DNA from: CAYONQ01 sp964405375
GTDB lineage: Bacteria; Planctomycetota; Phycisphaerae; Sedimentisphaerales; Anaerobacaceae
Length of the DNA stretch: 19,261 nucleotides
Assembly: GCA_964405375.1 (NCBI GenBank)
Contig: CAYONQ010000055.1
Span: forward strand, 1-19,261
Reading direction: 5' to 3'
Positions 13,738-19,261 of this stretch are shown here, piece after piece. Numbering within the stretch: the first letter of the stretch is position 1; every line of letters begins with the position of its first letter. Under the pieces are notes generated by a model. That model was not told where the DNA came from and did no database searches. It saw nothing but the letters and a program-made list of their open reading frames with translations. Position numbers and translations under genes: made by a program.

Positions 13738-14874
13738 ATGAAGACTTCTAATACACCAGACTGCTCTGATACGGATGCACGGAAAATTCTGCTGGCAGGC
13801 GATATCGGCAGGGCCTTTTTAGATGTCGACACTATTAGCGGACCAGCGTGCCGGATTCAAAGCAGTATAGCTGATGCACTCGATGCCGCTGCAGAGAACA
13901 GCTTCCGAGCAATTGCCGTTGTAATGAGCGGGATGTCGAACAGATTAAGTTCGTCCCTGAAGGCCTTAAGAGAAGCTAATCCGGATGCGGAAATTATTCT
14001 CCTTGCACAGATGCACGAAGAGCCGGCGGCGATGCAGTTGGTTGGCACTGTTTCCGACGGTCAAAGTCTGGCTGACGACTATTTGATTTGCCCAATCCAT
14101 TTTTCGTATCTCGTATCTCGTATCCTTCGGTTGCACTCAGTCCTAGGGACTCCTTACGGAGGACAGGTCTCGTATCTCGTTGGAGATACGGATGGTGCTT
14201 CACGGGATACCTCTGGCCGGGCTGGTAGTGCCGTATCTGTCGTCGTGGATGACGGGCGGGAGGCGAAAATAAGACAGCTTGAAAAGTTAGCCACTGAGGA
14301 TGATTTAACGGATTTAAAGAACAGAAGATACGTCTGGGAATTCTCCAGGCAGATTATAGAGCAGGCGAAAAAAGGGAACGGACGGGTGACATTGCTTGTT
14401 TTTGATATTGATGACCTCAAGCATTACAACGACGTTTACGGTCACTTGGCGGGCGATGAGGTTTTAAGGCAGGTCGCTGTTTTGATGCGGCGTTGCTGCC
14501 GCAGCCATGATGTTGTCGCCCGCGTCGGCGGCGATGAGTTTGCGATCGTTTTCTGGGATGTCCCGCAGCAGAAAAACACGGCCACTGAAGCCGAGAGACG
14601 CTCGGTGGCAGCTGACCACCCCAGAGAAGCTATCTTTATAGCAAAACGGATTAGAAGAGAATTAGAAAAAGCCGAGCTTAATTCACTCGGTCCGGAAGGC
14701 AAGGGTGTTCTGACAATAAGCGGCGGTCTGGCGAGCTTTCCACAGGACGGTTTGACAATCCAACAGCTCTTTGCTCAGGCAGATAGGGCGCTACTGGAAG
14801 CAAAACGCAACGGCAAAAACAGAATCTATCTGGTAGGCGGGCCGGAAGACGATATCGTCGATATGGACGATTAA
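13738..14874 (+). CDS. Diguanylate cyclase (GGDEF) with degenerate receiver-like N-terminus
   Basis: A 378-residue soluble protein predicted to make cyclic di-GMP. The GGDEF domain (about 185-365) opens with TEDDLTDLKNRRY (187-198). It has the metal-binding aspartates in VFDIDD (221-226), the substrate segment KHYNDVYGHLAGDEVL, an intact active site VGGDEFAIVF (263-272) and a feedback I-site RSHD (255-258) exactly five residues before GGDEF, so product inhibition is likely. The N-terminal part (about 15-135) looks like a receiver fold (KILLAGD, AIAVVMSG, AEIILLAQ, DYLICP), but an expected phosphoacceptor Asp at the end of strand 3 is not seen, suggesting a pseudo-receiver. A short low-complexity insertion of 18 residues (about 280-297) sits after the active site. 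The linker between domains is encoded partly by TCGTATC tandem repeats. Confidence 0.88.
   Translation: MKTSNTPDCSDTDARKILLAGDIGRAFLDVDTISGPACRIQSSIADALDAAAENSFRAIAVVMSGMSNRLSSSLKALREANPDAEIILLAQMHEEPAAMQLVGTVSDGQSLADDYLICPIHFSYLVSRILRLHSVLGTPYGGQVSYLVGDTDGASRDTSGRAGSAVSVVVDDGREAKIRQLEKLATEDDLTDLKNRRYVWEFSRQIIEQAKKGNGRVTLLVFDIDDLKHYNDVYGHLAGDEVLRQVAVLMRRCCRSHDVVARVGGDEFAIVFWDVPQQKNTATEAERRSVAADHPREAIFIAKRIRRELEKAELNSLGPEGKGVLTISGGLASFPQDGLTIQQLFAQADRALLEAKRNGKNRIYLVGGPEDDIVDMDD
14104..14179. repeat. Heptamer repeats inside the GGDEF gene
   Basis: Three perfect tandem TCGTATC units (14104-14124) encode SYLVSRI at the end of the receiver-like domain. A 12-base direct copy (TCTCGTATCTCG) recurs 59 bases later at 14168-14179, encoding VSYLV, followed by a partial inverse copy (GAGATACG). 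The DNA between carries short inverted blocks (GTCC...GGAC, CTCC-TTAC-GGAG). The whole looks like intergenic repeat DNA captured in a protein linker without breaking the frame. Confidence 0.6.
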
Positions 14875-14902
14875 ACGGTCTGGCGTTTGCTGTCCACCCA
14901 TT

Positions 14903-16120
14903 TTACCGACTAATCACAATTGTTTCGGTCGGGCCCAGCAGTTTATAGCGTATTCCCCGCCAGCAAATGGTTCTGCCAAATGCCGAAGAGATAATAAAAA
15001 ACAGCAGCAGCGGCGACCACACCCAGAAGAAAAGAATATCAGCGACACGAGCAGGTTTCATTTTTGGCAAATCTTCCTTCAGCAGTCTGCCAATCATTCT
15101 CTGTCTAAGTATCGCCCGGATAAACTGACCTGTGAAGAACAACACAGGCACGGCAGTAAAGACGGCCAAGCTCTTATACGCAATCATTGCGGCGTAGATT
15201 GCCATAGCGGCCCCACCCCACAGCCCTAATATTGAATATATGCTGCTGACTAATCCGAACCACCAGACTTCAGGTGCACTTACACGGGTAATGAGAAACT
15301 GCCGCCGGCCAAATTCAAGGAGTTTCGGCCAGGTCGTGACCTCGTGCGAGGCCACGAGGCAGGCGGGGACAAAGGCGACCTTCAGACCGGCTTTTTTGAC
15401 GGCGTAACTTAACGACAAATCGTCGCTCAGGGTCTTTGGCCAGATTTTGTCAAGCTCTATGCGGCGAAATACATCAAGACGAATAGCCATAGAGCCGCCC
15501 CAGGCCAGATTGAAGCGGGTGTTGCCAAGTAACTGGGCGATTTTGGCATTCACCGCAGATAAAGCCAGCGTGGCCAGATTGTTCCTTTTGGGTACAAACC
15601 AGCGGTAGCCGCTGGCGGCGCCATTCTTGGGCTGCCGGAGAGGATAGCATAAATGACTTAGCCAATCGCTGCGGACACAGATATCGGAATCCGCAAAGGC
15701 CAGCACCTCGACGTCGTCGCCAACCCTCTCGTAGCAGTAGAGCAGATTATGGACTTTTTGACTACAGGCACGTTGCCCGTTTACTTTTCCTGCTACCAGC
15801 ACCTGAACATCTTGAACTTTTGAGCTTTGACTTATCTGGTCCTTCAATCTGCATAATTCACTATAGGCAGGGTCAGATTTATCAGCGACCACGAACCACA
15901 GCAGATAATCCTCGTAGTCCTGATTAAAAAATGAAGTAACATTCCTTTGAAAGTTGCAATCGCAACCTTTGCACGGCACAATCAGCACTGTTCGCGGCCG
16001 ATATCCCGAGCGCTTCCTTTTGTATTTCGCAAGCACATAGCGATAGTTGCGATAGACCTGCCACAAAAAGAGCAACTGCAACAGAATTGCCGCCAATGCT
16101 ATGTAATAGTACCAGTCCAT
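14903..16120 (-). CDS. Family 2/21 glycosyltransferase, HpnI or ceramide-glucosyltransferase-like
   Basis: A 405-residue membrane glycosyltransferase. An N-terminal helix (about 5-22) is followed by a GT-A catalytic domain with the GT21-like pattern. The nucleotide-binding start is LIVPCKGCDCNFQRNV (46-61), then SFFNQDYEDY, the DxD motif as FADSDI (142-147), the acceptor-site GGSMAIRLDVF (208-218), LSDDLSLSYAVKKAG (231-245) and RRQFLITR (272-279) in place of (Q/R)xxRW. Three or so hydrophobic helices follow (about 288-380). The relatives add a sugar to a lipid such as diacylglycerol, ceramide or a hopanoid; which lipid applies here is unknown. The ATG at 16118-16120 begins the hydrophobic helix; the longer in-frame start at 16213 would translate heptamer repeat DNA and the end of the upstream gene. 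It is third in the kinase-phosphatase operon. Confidence 0.82.
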   Translation of the reverse strand: MDWYYYIALAAILLQLLFLWQVYRNYRYVLAKYKRKRSGYRPRTVLIVPCKGCDCNFQRNVTSFFNQDYEDYLLWFVVADKSDPAYSELCRLKDQISQSSKVQDVQVLVAGKVNGQRACSQKVHNLLYCYERVGDDVEVLAFADSDICVRSDWLSHLCYPLRQPKNGAASGYRWFVPKRNNLATLALSAVNAKIAQLLGNTRFNLAWGGSMAIRLDVFRRIELDKIWPKTLSDDLSLSYAVKKAGLKVAFVPACLVASHEVTTWPKLLEFGRRQFLITRVSAPEVWWFGLVSSIYSILGLWGGAAMAIYAAMIAYKSLAVFTAVPVLFFTGQFIRAILRQRMIGRLLKEDLPKMKPARVADILFFWVWSPLLLFFIISSAFGRTICWRGIRYKLLGPTETIVISR

Positions 16121-16121
16121 T

Positions 16122-16156
16122 TTAGTTCTTCGTTTTGAGTTTTTGGTTTTTAGTTT
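16122..16156. repeat. Heptamer tandem repeat in the glycosyltransferase leader
   Basis: Five 7-base units: TTAGTTC, TTCGTTT, TGAGTTT, TTGGTTT, TTAGTTT (16122-16156). They fill most of the 58-base gap between the phosphatase stop and the glycosyltransferase ATG, ending one base before the ATG and occupying the ribosome-binding position. Confidence 0.65.
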
Positions 16157-16178
16157 ATAACCGAACAACTGACGCTGC

Positions 16179-17027
16179 TCAGGATATGGAGGCCAAAGGC
16201 ACGATGGAATCAATCAGCTGCTCAACACTATAATTCTTTGCCAGGTCGATGGAAAGCAGACAGCCGTGATTGTGGTCGGAGGCGATAATCAGCAGATTAT
16301 CGCCGAGCTGGCTCCATCCTTTCTGCTGCGGCTGATGGCCGAGAATGAAAATATCGACATCCAAGAGTTCAGCTACTTTATCGAGCAAAGTTTGACTATG
16401 GTTTCTGCCCCATGTCAAAAGGTAAACTGAGCCCGGTTTTTCAAAATCATCTATTTTCAGTTGCCTACCCAGAACCTGCCGGTCGAATTTATCGACGTAA
16501 TGGTCGGATGGAAGCGAATGTGAGAGCCATATTCTGTTTTGGCATCTGACCGCTAATGGTTGTGAAAATAGAAACTGTCTCATTGCCAGCTTGATATCGT
16601 TAGCGGCTTCTTGAAATTCCCTTTCCAGGGCCAGAGACAATGAGCGATTCATTTCTTTGCCGTCCTTCATCACCTTGCTGTTGGTGATGAAGGCGGTATC
16701 GTGATTACCCATAATAATGTGGACACGGTCGGGAAAACTTAATTTATAGCGGACAACATCGAACAGCAACCTGTAAGACAAACACCCGCCCTCTGCATCT
16801 TCTGGGCCTCCGTGTATGATTTCCTGCAGGAGAACATGCCTGTCGGGGTTGTTGGCCAAATCGGCAAAGGCGACCGCCCTTTCAAAATTTCGCCGATGGC
16901 CGTGGATGTCACCGGTTACAATCAGTTGGGTGTCGGCAGGCAAATGAACCACATTGCCCTGCCGAAATCTATCTGCGCGATTGGCCTCCGCACCGTTGTT
17001 CAGTAAATCAATTACTGTCTGAGGCAT
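16179..17027 (-). CDS. Calcineurin-like metallophosphatase paired with a Ser/Thr kinase
   Basis: A 282-residue soluble protein with the metallophosphoesterase core: VTGDIHGHRRNF (37-48), MGNHDTAF (106-113), WLSHSLPS (168-175) and ILGHQPQ (228-234). The second motif, normally GDxVDRG, is replaced by LLQEIIHGGPED, so one metal site may differ. GDxHG with GNHD resembles PPP-type protein phosphatases and ApaH-like enzymes. Its start overlaps the 3' end of the kinase gene by 20 bases in another frame, which implies translational coupling. The pair may act as writer and eraser of the same protein phosphorylation; this is inference from context. A nucleotide phosphatase is the main alternative. Confidence 0.75.
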   Translation of the reverse strand: MPQTVIDLLNNGAEANRADRFRQGNVVHLPADTQLIVTGDIHGHRRNFERAVAFADLANNPDRHVLLQEIIHGGPEDAEGGCLSYRLLFDVVRYKLSFPDRVHIIMGNHDTAFITNSKVMKDGKEMNRSLSLALEREFQEAANDIKLAMRQFLFSQPLAVRCQNRIWLSHSLPSDHYVDKFDRQVLGRQLKIDDFEKPGSVYLLTWGRNHSQTLLDKVAELLDVDIFILGHQPQQKGWSQLGDNLLIIASDHNHGCLLSIDLAKNYSVEQLIDSIVPLASIS

Positions 17028-17871
17028 TTTTACTCATTTTTATCTTGTCACCGAGGATACTGTGTATTATCAGGTCCAGCCGCGATATAACCGCCATCAT
17101 ATTGCGCGGCCGCTTGGCAGGGTCGTCTTCTACACAATCCATTACGAGTTTCGAGACTCCCAGCGGTATTCGCTTTTTCAGCTCGTGTGGTGGCGGGCAG
17201 GATTGAGGTATGACCAGGCTAAGGTCATCAATTTTCTTGGGTATCAAAGTGGGGACATTGTGGCCGGTAAGGGCCCAGTACATTGTTGCGCCCAGATTGA
17301 AGACGTCGGTTTTCGGGCCGAGCGGTTTTCGCCTGACCTGCTCAGGCGCAATATAATCTGGTGTGCCCTGGATTCGCGGCTTGGTAGTTCCGATTTTGCA
17401 GCTCTGACCGAGGTCTATAATCTTAATCGAGCCGGACTCACTCATAAGAATGTTGTTGGGCTTTATATCACAGTGCACGTAACCTCTCTGGTGCATCGTA
17501 TTAAGACCGTCTGCGACCATTCTGAATACAAGCAGCACATCGACCAAGCTCAAGGTGGGTCCGTCTTCGAGAGTCTGGCCGTCGAACATCTCCATAGAAA
17601 GCAGCATCTCTTTTACTTTAAATATACTGCGCATCTTCTTTAGCTTATAACACTTGCGGATATAGGGGTGGTCTATCCGCCGGGCTATTTTATATTCGGT
17701 TTCTGTCTGCTCGAAGGCCCTTGAATCTTCCGGTCTATCGAAAATAATGCGTTTCAGGGCGACTTCGGCTCCATCCTGCAGGTCGGTTGCCAGATAGATA
17801 GTGCTGCGGGCACCGGTGCCGATTCTTTTTTTTATGGAGAAACCGCCGACGTCAAGTATATCTTTAGCCAT
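17008..17871 (-). CDS. Soluble eukaryotic-like Ser/Thr protein kinase
   Basis: A 287-residue protein that is almost only a Hanks-type kinase domain, with no membrane helix or sensor domain. Visible are the glycine loop IGTGARSTIYLA (17-28), the ATP-binding lysine in VALKRI (K40), the catalytic loop HCDIKPNNI (133-141, D135, N140), DLG (153-155) in place of DFG, the activation-segment end GTPDYIAPEQ (169-178), TDVFNLG (188-194) and the C-lobe Arg in PAKRPRN. The Arg of HRD is Cys, so the enzyme is of the non-RD type and may not need activation-loop phosphorylation. Catalytic residues are complete, so activity is expected. It is first of three genes with the metallophosphatase and glycosyltransferase. 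No strong ribosome-binding site or promoter is visible upstream. Confidence 0.87.
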   Translation of the reverse strand: MAKDILDVGGFSIKKRIGTGARSTIYLATDLQDGAEVALKRIIFDRPEDSRAFEQTETEYKIARRIDHPYIRKCYKLKKMRSIFKVKEMLLSMEMFDGQTLEDGPTLSLVDVLLVFRMVADGLNTMHQRGYVHCDIKPNNILMSESGSIKIIDLGQSCKIGTTKPRIQGTPDYIAPEQVRRKPLGPKTDVFNLGATMYWALTGHNVPTLIPKKIDDLSLVIPQSCPPPHELKKRIPLGVSKLVMDCVEDDPAKRPRNMMAVISRLDLIIHSILGDKIKMSKNASDSN

Positions 17872-18042
17872 ATTAGCAACTATAATTCAACAAAGCACCT
17901 ACTATGATGTATGAAGCTTTCTTCACATCGAACTGCAAGCCGATACAATCAAGTCTATGAACTGAGCATTTTACAATATAATCGGCTATTTGTCCAGTAT
18001 TTACGATGATTTTTCATAGTATCGGCCCAAAAAAGATGCGGC

Positions 18043-18070
18043 TTGACAGGGCTGGAGGAATCTGGATAAT
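18043..18070 (+). promoter_or_regulatory. Strong promoter facing tRNA-Asn
   Basis: A perfect -35 TTGACA (18043-18048), a 16-base spacer and GATAAT (18065-18070), the best promoter in the window. It lies about 70 bases before the truncated tRNA copy and nearly 480 before the intact tRNA. No comparable promoter directly precedes the intact tRNA. The rest of 17872-18138 has no gene I can support, only a GCCGAT/ATCGGC inverted pair (about 17939-17986). Confidence 0.6.
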
Positions 18071-18139
18071 GCTTAGAATAATTTAGACGAAAAAGAGTTT
18101 TGAGACGAGACGTGCTGATTTGTCTCGATTCGTTGGGAT

Positions 18140-18167
18140 TCCCCGATAGCTCAACTGGTAGAGCGAG
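18140..18167 (+). pseudogene. Truncated tRNA-Asn copy
   Basis: Identical to the first 28 bases of the intact tRNA-Asn downstream, through the D-arm. It then departs into a TCCCGAT/ATCGGGA hairpin (18168-18188) where the anticodon stem should be. TTAACCGC (18189-18196) recalls the anticodon-stem 3' side, but no T-arm or acceptor 3' strand can be formed. It cannot make a tRNA. It is the copy nearest the strong promoter. Confidence 0.7.
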
Positions 18168-18230
18168 TCCCGATGTTGTTTATCGGGATTAACCGCAGGT
18201 GGTTTCGTAAATGGGCTACAATTGGTGCGG

Positions 18231-18512
18231 ATGAAGAAAAATGAAGGAAAGTTCTGGGTACATATACTGGAAAACCCAAGCGGAGCTTTTTATATTGGGC
18301 AAACAAGTAACCTTCAGAAACGTGTTTCTGAGCACAATACCTCAGCCGTTAGAAGTAAATATACTGCCAAACATGGCCCGTGGAGGTTAGTATGGTCGGA
18401 ATGTTTTCCGAGCAGGTCAGGAGCTATATTTCTTGAGAAGCATATCAAAAAAATGAAATCTGCTGAGTGGATCCGCAAGGATTTACTTAATCGAAAAAGT
18501 ATTGATAAGTAG
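18231..18512 (+). CDS. Small GIY-YIG endonuclease domain protein
   Basis: A 93-residue single-domain protein of the GIY-YIG superfamily (UPF0213/UvrC N-terminal type). The first motif is degenerate (FWVHIL, 8-13), followed by AFYIGQTSNLQKRVSEHN (19-36) with Y21, the catalytic Arg R31 and H35, then the catalytic Glu E69 in AIFLEKHIKKMKSAEW. Key residues are intact, so DNA nicking or cleavage is plausible. The ATG at 18231 is chosen over a TTG at 18222; neither has a clear ribosome-binding site. It lies between direct repeats of the tRNA-Asn 5' half, suggesting a homing-like role in the duplication; this is inference. Confidence 0.82.
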   Translation: MKKNEGKFWVHILENPSGAFYIGQTSNLQKRVSEHNTSAVRSKYTAKHGPWRLVWSECFPSRSGAIFLEKHIKKMKSAEWIRKDLLNRKSIDK

Positions 18513-18545
18513 AAGCACATAAAATAATTGATTTAATTATTGTTT

Positions 18546-18618
18546 TCCCCGATAGCTCAACTGGTAGAGCGAGCGGCTGTTAACCGCTAGGTTGTAGGTT
18601 CGAGTCCTACTCGGGGAG
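18546..18618 (+). tRNA. tRNA-Asn (anticodon GTT)
   Basis: A complete 73-base cloverleaf. The acceptor stem is TCCCCGA (18546-18552) with TCGGGGA (18611-18617) and discriminator G. The D-stem is GCTC/GAGC around AACTGGTA. The anticodon stem AGCGG/CCGCT holds the loop CTGTTAA with anticodon GTT, and the T-arm is GTAGG-TTCGAGT-CCTAC. CCA is not encoded. Its 5' half is identical to the truncated copy upstream. Confidence 0.95.
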
Positions 18619-18642
18619 TTGCAGAGGTTGTGGCCTCTACAA
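18619..18642 (+). repeat. Hairpin directly after tRNA-Asn
   Basis: TTGCAGAGG (18619-18627) pairs with CCTCTACAA (18634-18642) with one mismatch around a six-base loop. It begins at the base after the discriminator, so it may help define or process the 3' end. There is no T-run. Nothing else is seen up to 18801. Confidence 0.4.
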
Positions 18643-18801
18643 TCTGGCTGATTCGAATCTTAGGTTGTTATACTTTAATCTCGACGTAATTGATATTATT
18701 CCAGTTCACTTTGTGAGATGCCGCAGAGTTCACAGACATTGTTGTCTATTATAGATAAAGTGTTGGCATTATCTCCACTCAACATCATGATGCTCTTACT
18801 A

Positions 18802-19236
18802 TCAAGCAACTTGTTTGGGTAAATTTAACTCAACAACACCGGCTACAAACTTATAACATCGCTTGGCAGTTTGCTTGTCAGGGCTCCATCCGCTTGCCAT
18901 GCTGACCGTCAGCAAACAATCTTTGCTGATATTTTCGCCCCGTTCCAAACGTTCGCAGGTAGCGGGATCAGTAACCCTTAAACTTAAAGCATTTCCTTTA
19001 CTATTGATAAAATTAGCCCGCCACTTGGCTTTATTCTTTTCGCCCTGCTCGAAAACCACATTCTTATTGTGGACAAGTTGCAACGATTTCCAACCATAAC
19101 TTGGTATCATCCTGAAACAACTGGCACGAACATGATCGAGATTGTTGTGAAGTATCACAGAATCGTCTTCGCAATACTTTAACAAATCTTTCGGCCTGAC
19201 CTGCCCATGGCGTGACCCCCGAAAACTGTACCATTG
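18802..19236 (-). pseudogene. C-terminal remnant of a dual-OB-domain protein
   Basis: A frame open from 19236 to its stop at 18802 but lacking a convincing start; the first initiator-like codon is TTG at 19183-19185, giving 127 residues. The sequence matches my recollection of the C-terminal half of dual-OB-domain proteins (usually about 250 residues): LKYCEDDSVILHNNLDHVR, WKSLQLVHNKNVVFEQ, LRVTDPATCERLERGENIS, CLLTVSMASGW, then CYKFVAGVVEL. The N-terminal OB part is missing. The frame runs upstream into what looks like an insertion-sequence end (19213 onward), so the gene was probably cut by that element. Function of the family is not established to my knowledge. Confidence 0.6.
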
Positions 19237-19261
19237 TCAATTAGAGAGTATCCGATAAAAT
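19213..19261 (+). mobile_element. Probable insertion-sequence terminus with internal promoter, cut by right edge
   Basis: TGACCCCCGAAAACTGTACC (19213-19232) has the look of an insertion-sequence terminal inverted repeat of the IS3-like kind (recalled, not searched). Directly inside it TTGTCA (19234-19239), a 16-base spacer and TAAAAT (19256-19261) form a good promoter pointing into the presumed transposase. The opposite end and transposase lie outside the window, so this cannot be proved here. Confidence 0.4.

Larger units (their letters stand above)
18139..18573 (+). mobile_element. Candidate mini-element: GIY-YIG gene between 29-bp repeats of the tRNA-Asn 5' half
   Basis: An identical 29-base sequence lies at 18139-18167 and 18545-18573, comprising TT plus the first 27-28 bases of tRNA-Asn (acceptor 5' strand and D-arm). 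Between them is one small GIY-YIG endonuclease gene and little else. The unit length is 406 bases from repeat to repeat. This is the arrangement left by an insertion that duplicates its target and restores a complete tRNA on one side. No integrase is present. A decayed tandem tRNA duplication is the main alternative. Confidence 0.45.

Noticed and set aside
16121..16213. 31-residue N-terminal extension of the glycosyltransferase
   Set aside because: Encoded by the tail of the phosphatase gene and the TTNGTTT heptamer array; the membrane helix begins at the later ATG.
18140..18618. tRNA-Asn interrupted by a group I intron carrying a GIY-YIG gene
   Set aside because: The downstream copy has its own complete 5' half, so splicing is not needed and the exon arrangement does not fit an intron.
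1..19261. CRISPR array, toxin-antitoxin pair or known defence operon
   Set aside because: Direct repeats are short-unit tandem arrays without spacers, and no adjacent toxin/antitoxin or defence gene set is recognisable.

Overview
The window looks like a chromosomal piece of a planctomycete, probably class Phycisphaerae (Sedimentisphaerales/MSBL9-like). This is inference from gene content: a DUF4416 gene beside a WecA-type transferase and a Wzy/O-antigen-ligase-TPR fusion, a short archaeal/Thermotoga-type S-adenosylhomocysteine hydrolase, a soluble Ser/Thr kinase paired with a metallophosphatase, and a YhaM-like OB-HD nuclease. No database search was run. Base composition is moderate, and genes lie on both strands in short operons separated by repeat-rich gaps.

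Layout. 1-232 (-): edge fragment of an unrecognised gene whose frame breaks at an A7 run. 431-1393 (-): OB-HD 3'-5' exoribonuclease, divergent from proS (1711-3549, +) across a gap holding a nested inverted repeat and a proS promoter. 3690-4748 (-): exported nucleoside-hydrolase-like protein. 5048-9130 (+): three tightly packed genes (DUF4416, polyprenyl-P HexNAc-1-P transferase, Wzy_C/TPR polymerase-ligase), an envelope polysaccharide module. 9379-10128 (-): YebC/TACO1. 10360-13549 (+): ahcY and a membrane protein with a long helical C-terminal region. 13738-14874 (+): GGDEF diguanylate cyclase with its own promoter. 14903-17871 (-): kinase, metallophosphatase and GT21-like glycosyltransferase, read in that order, with kinase and phosphatase overlapping. 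18043-18642 (+): promoter, truncated tRNA-Asn copy, small GIY-YIG gene, intact tRNA-Asn(GTT). 18802-19236 (-): C-terminal remnant of a dual-OB-domain protein, next to a probable insertion-sequence end at the right edge.

What stands out is repeat biology. (1) Imperfect tandem arrays of 7-bp (sometimes 8-bp) units lie in at least five gaps and inside two coding ends, resembling the heptameric STRR repeats of cyanobacteria. (2) Palindromic repeats occur between genes, and one appears inserted in frame in proS. (3) A 29-bp direct repeat of the 5' half of tRNA-Asn brackets a GIY-YIG gene, leaving the likely promoter beside the broken copy. This looks like a very small element that entered a tRNA gene and rebuilt it. 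The rest is housekeeping, envelope and signalling genes. Intergenic stretches not listed as features show nothing I can name.
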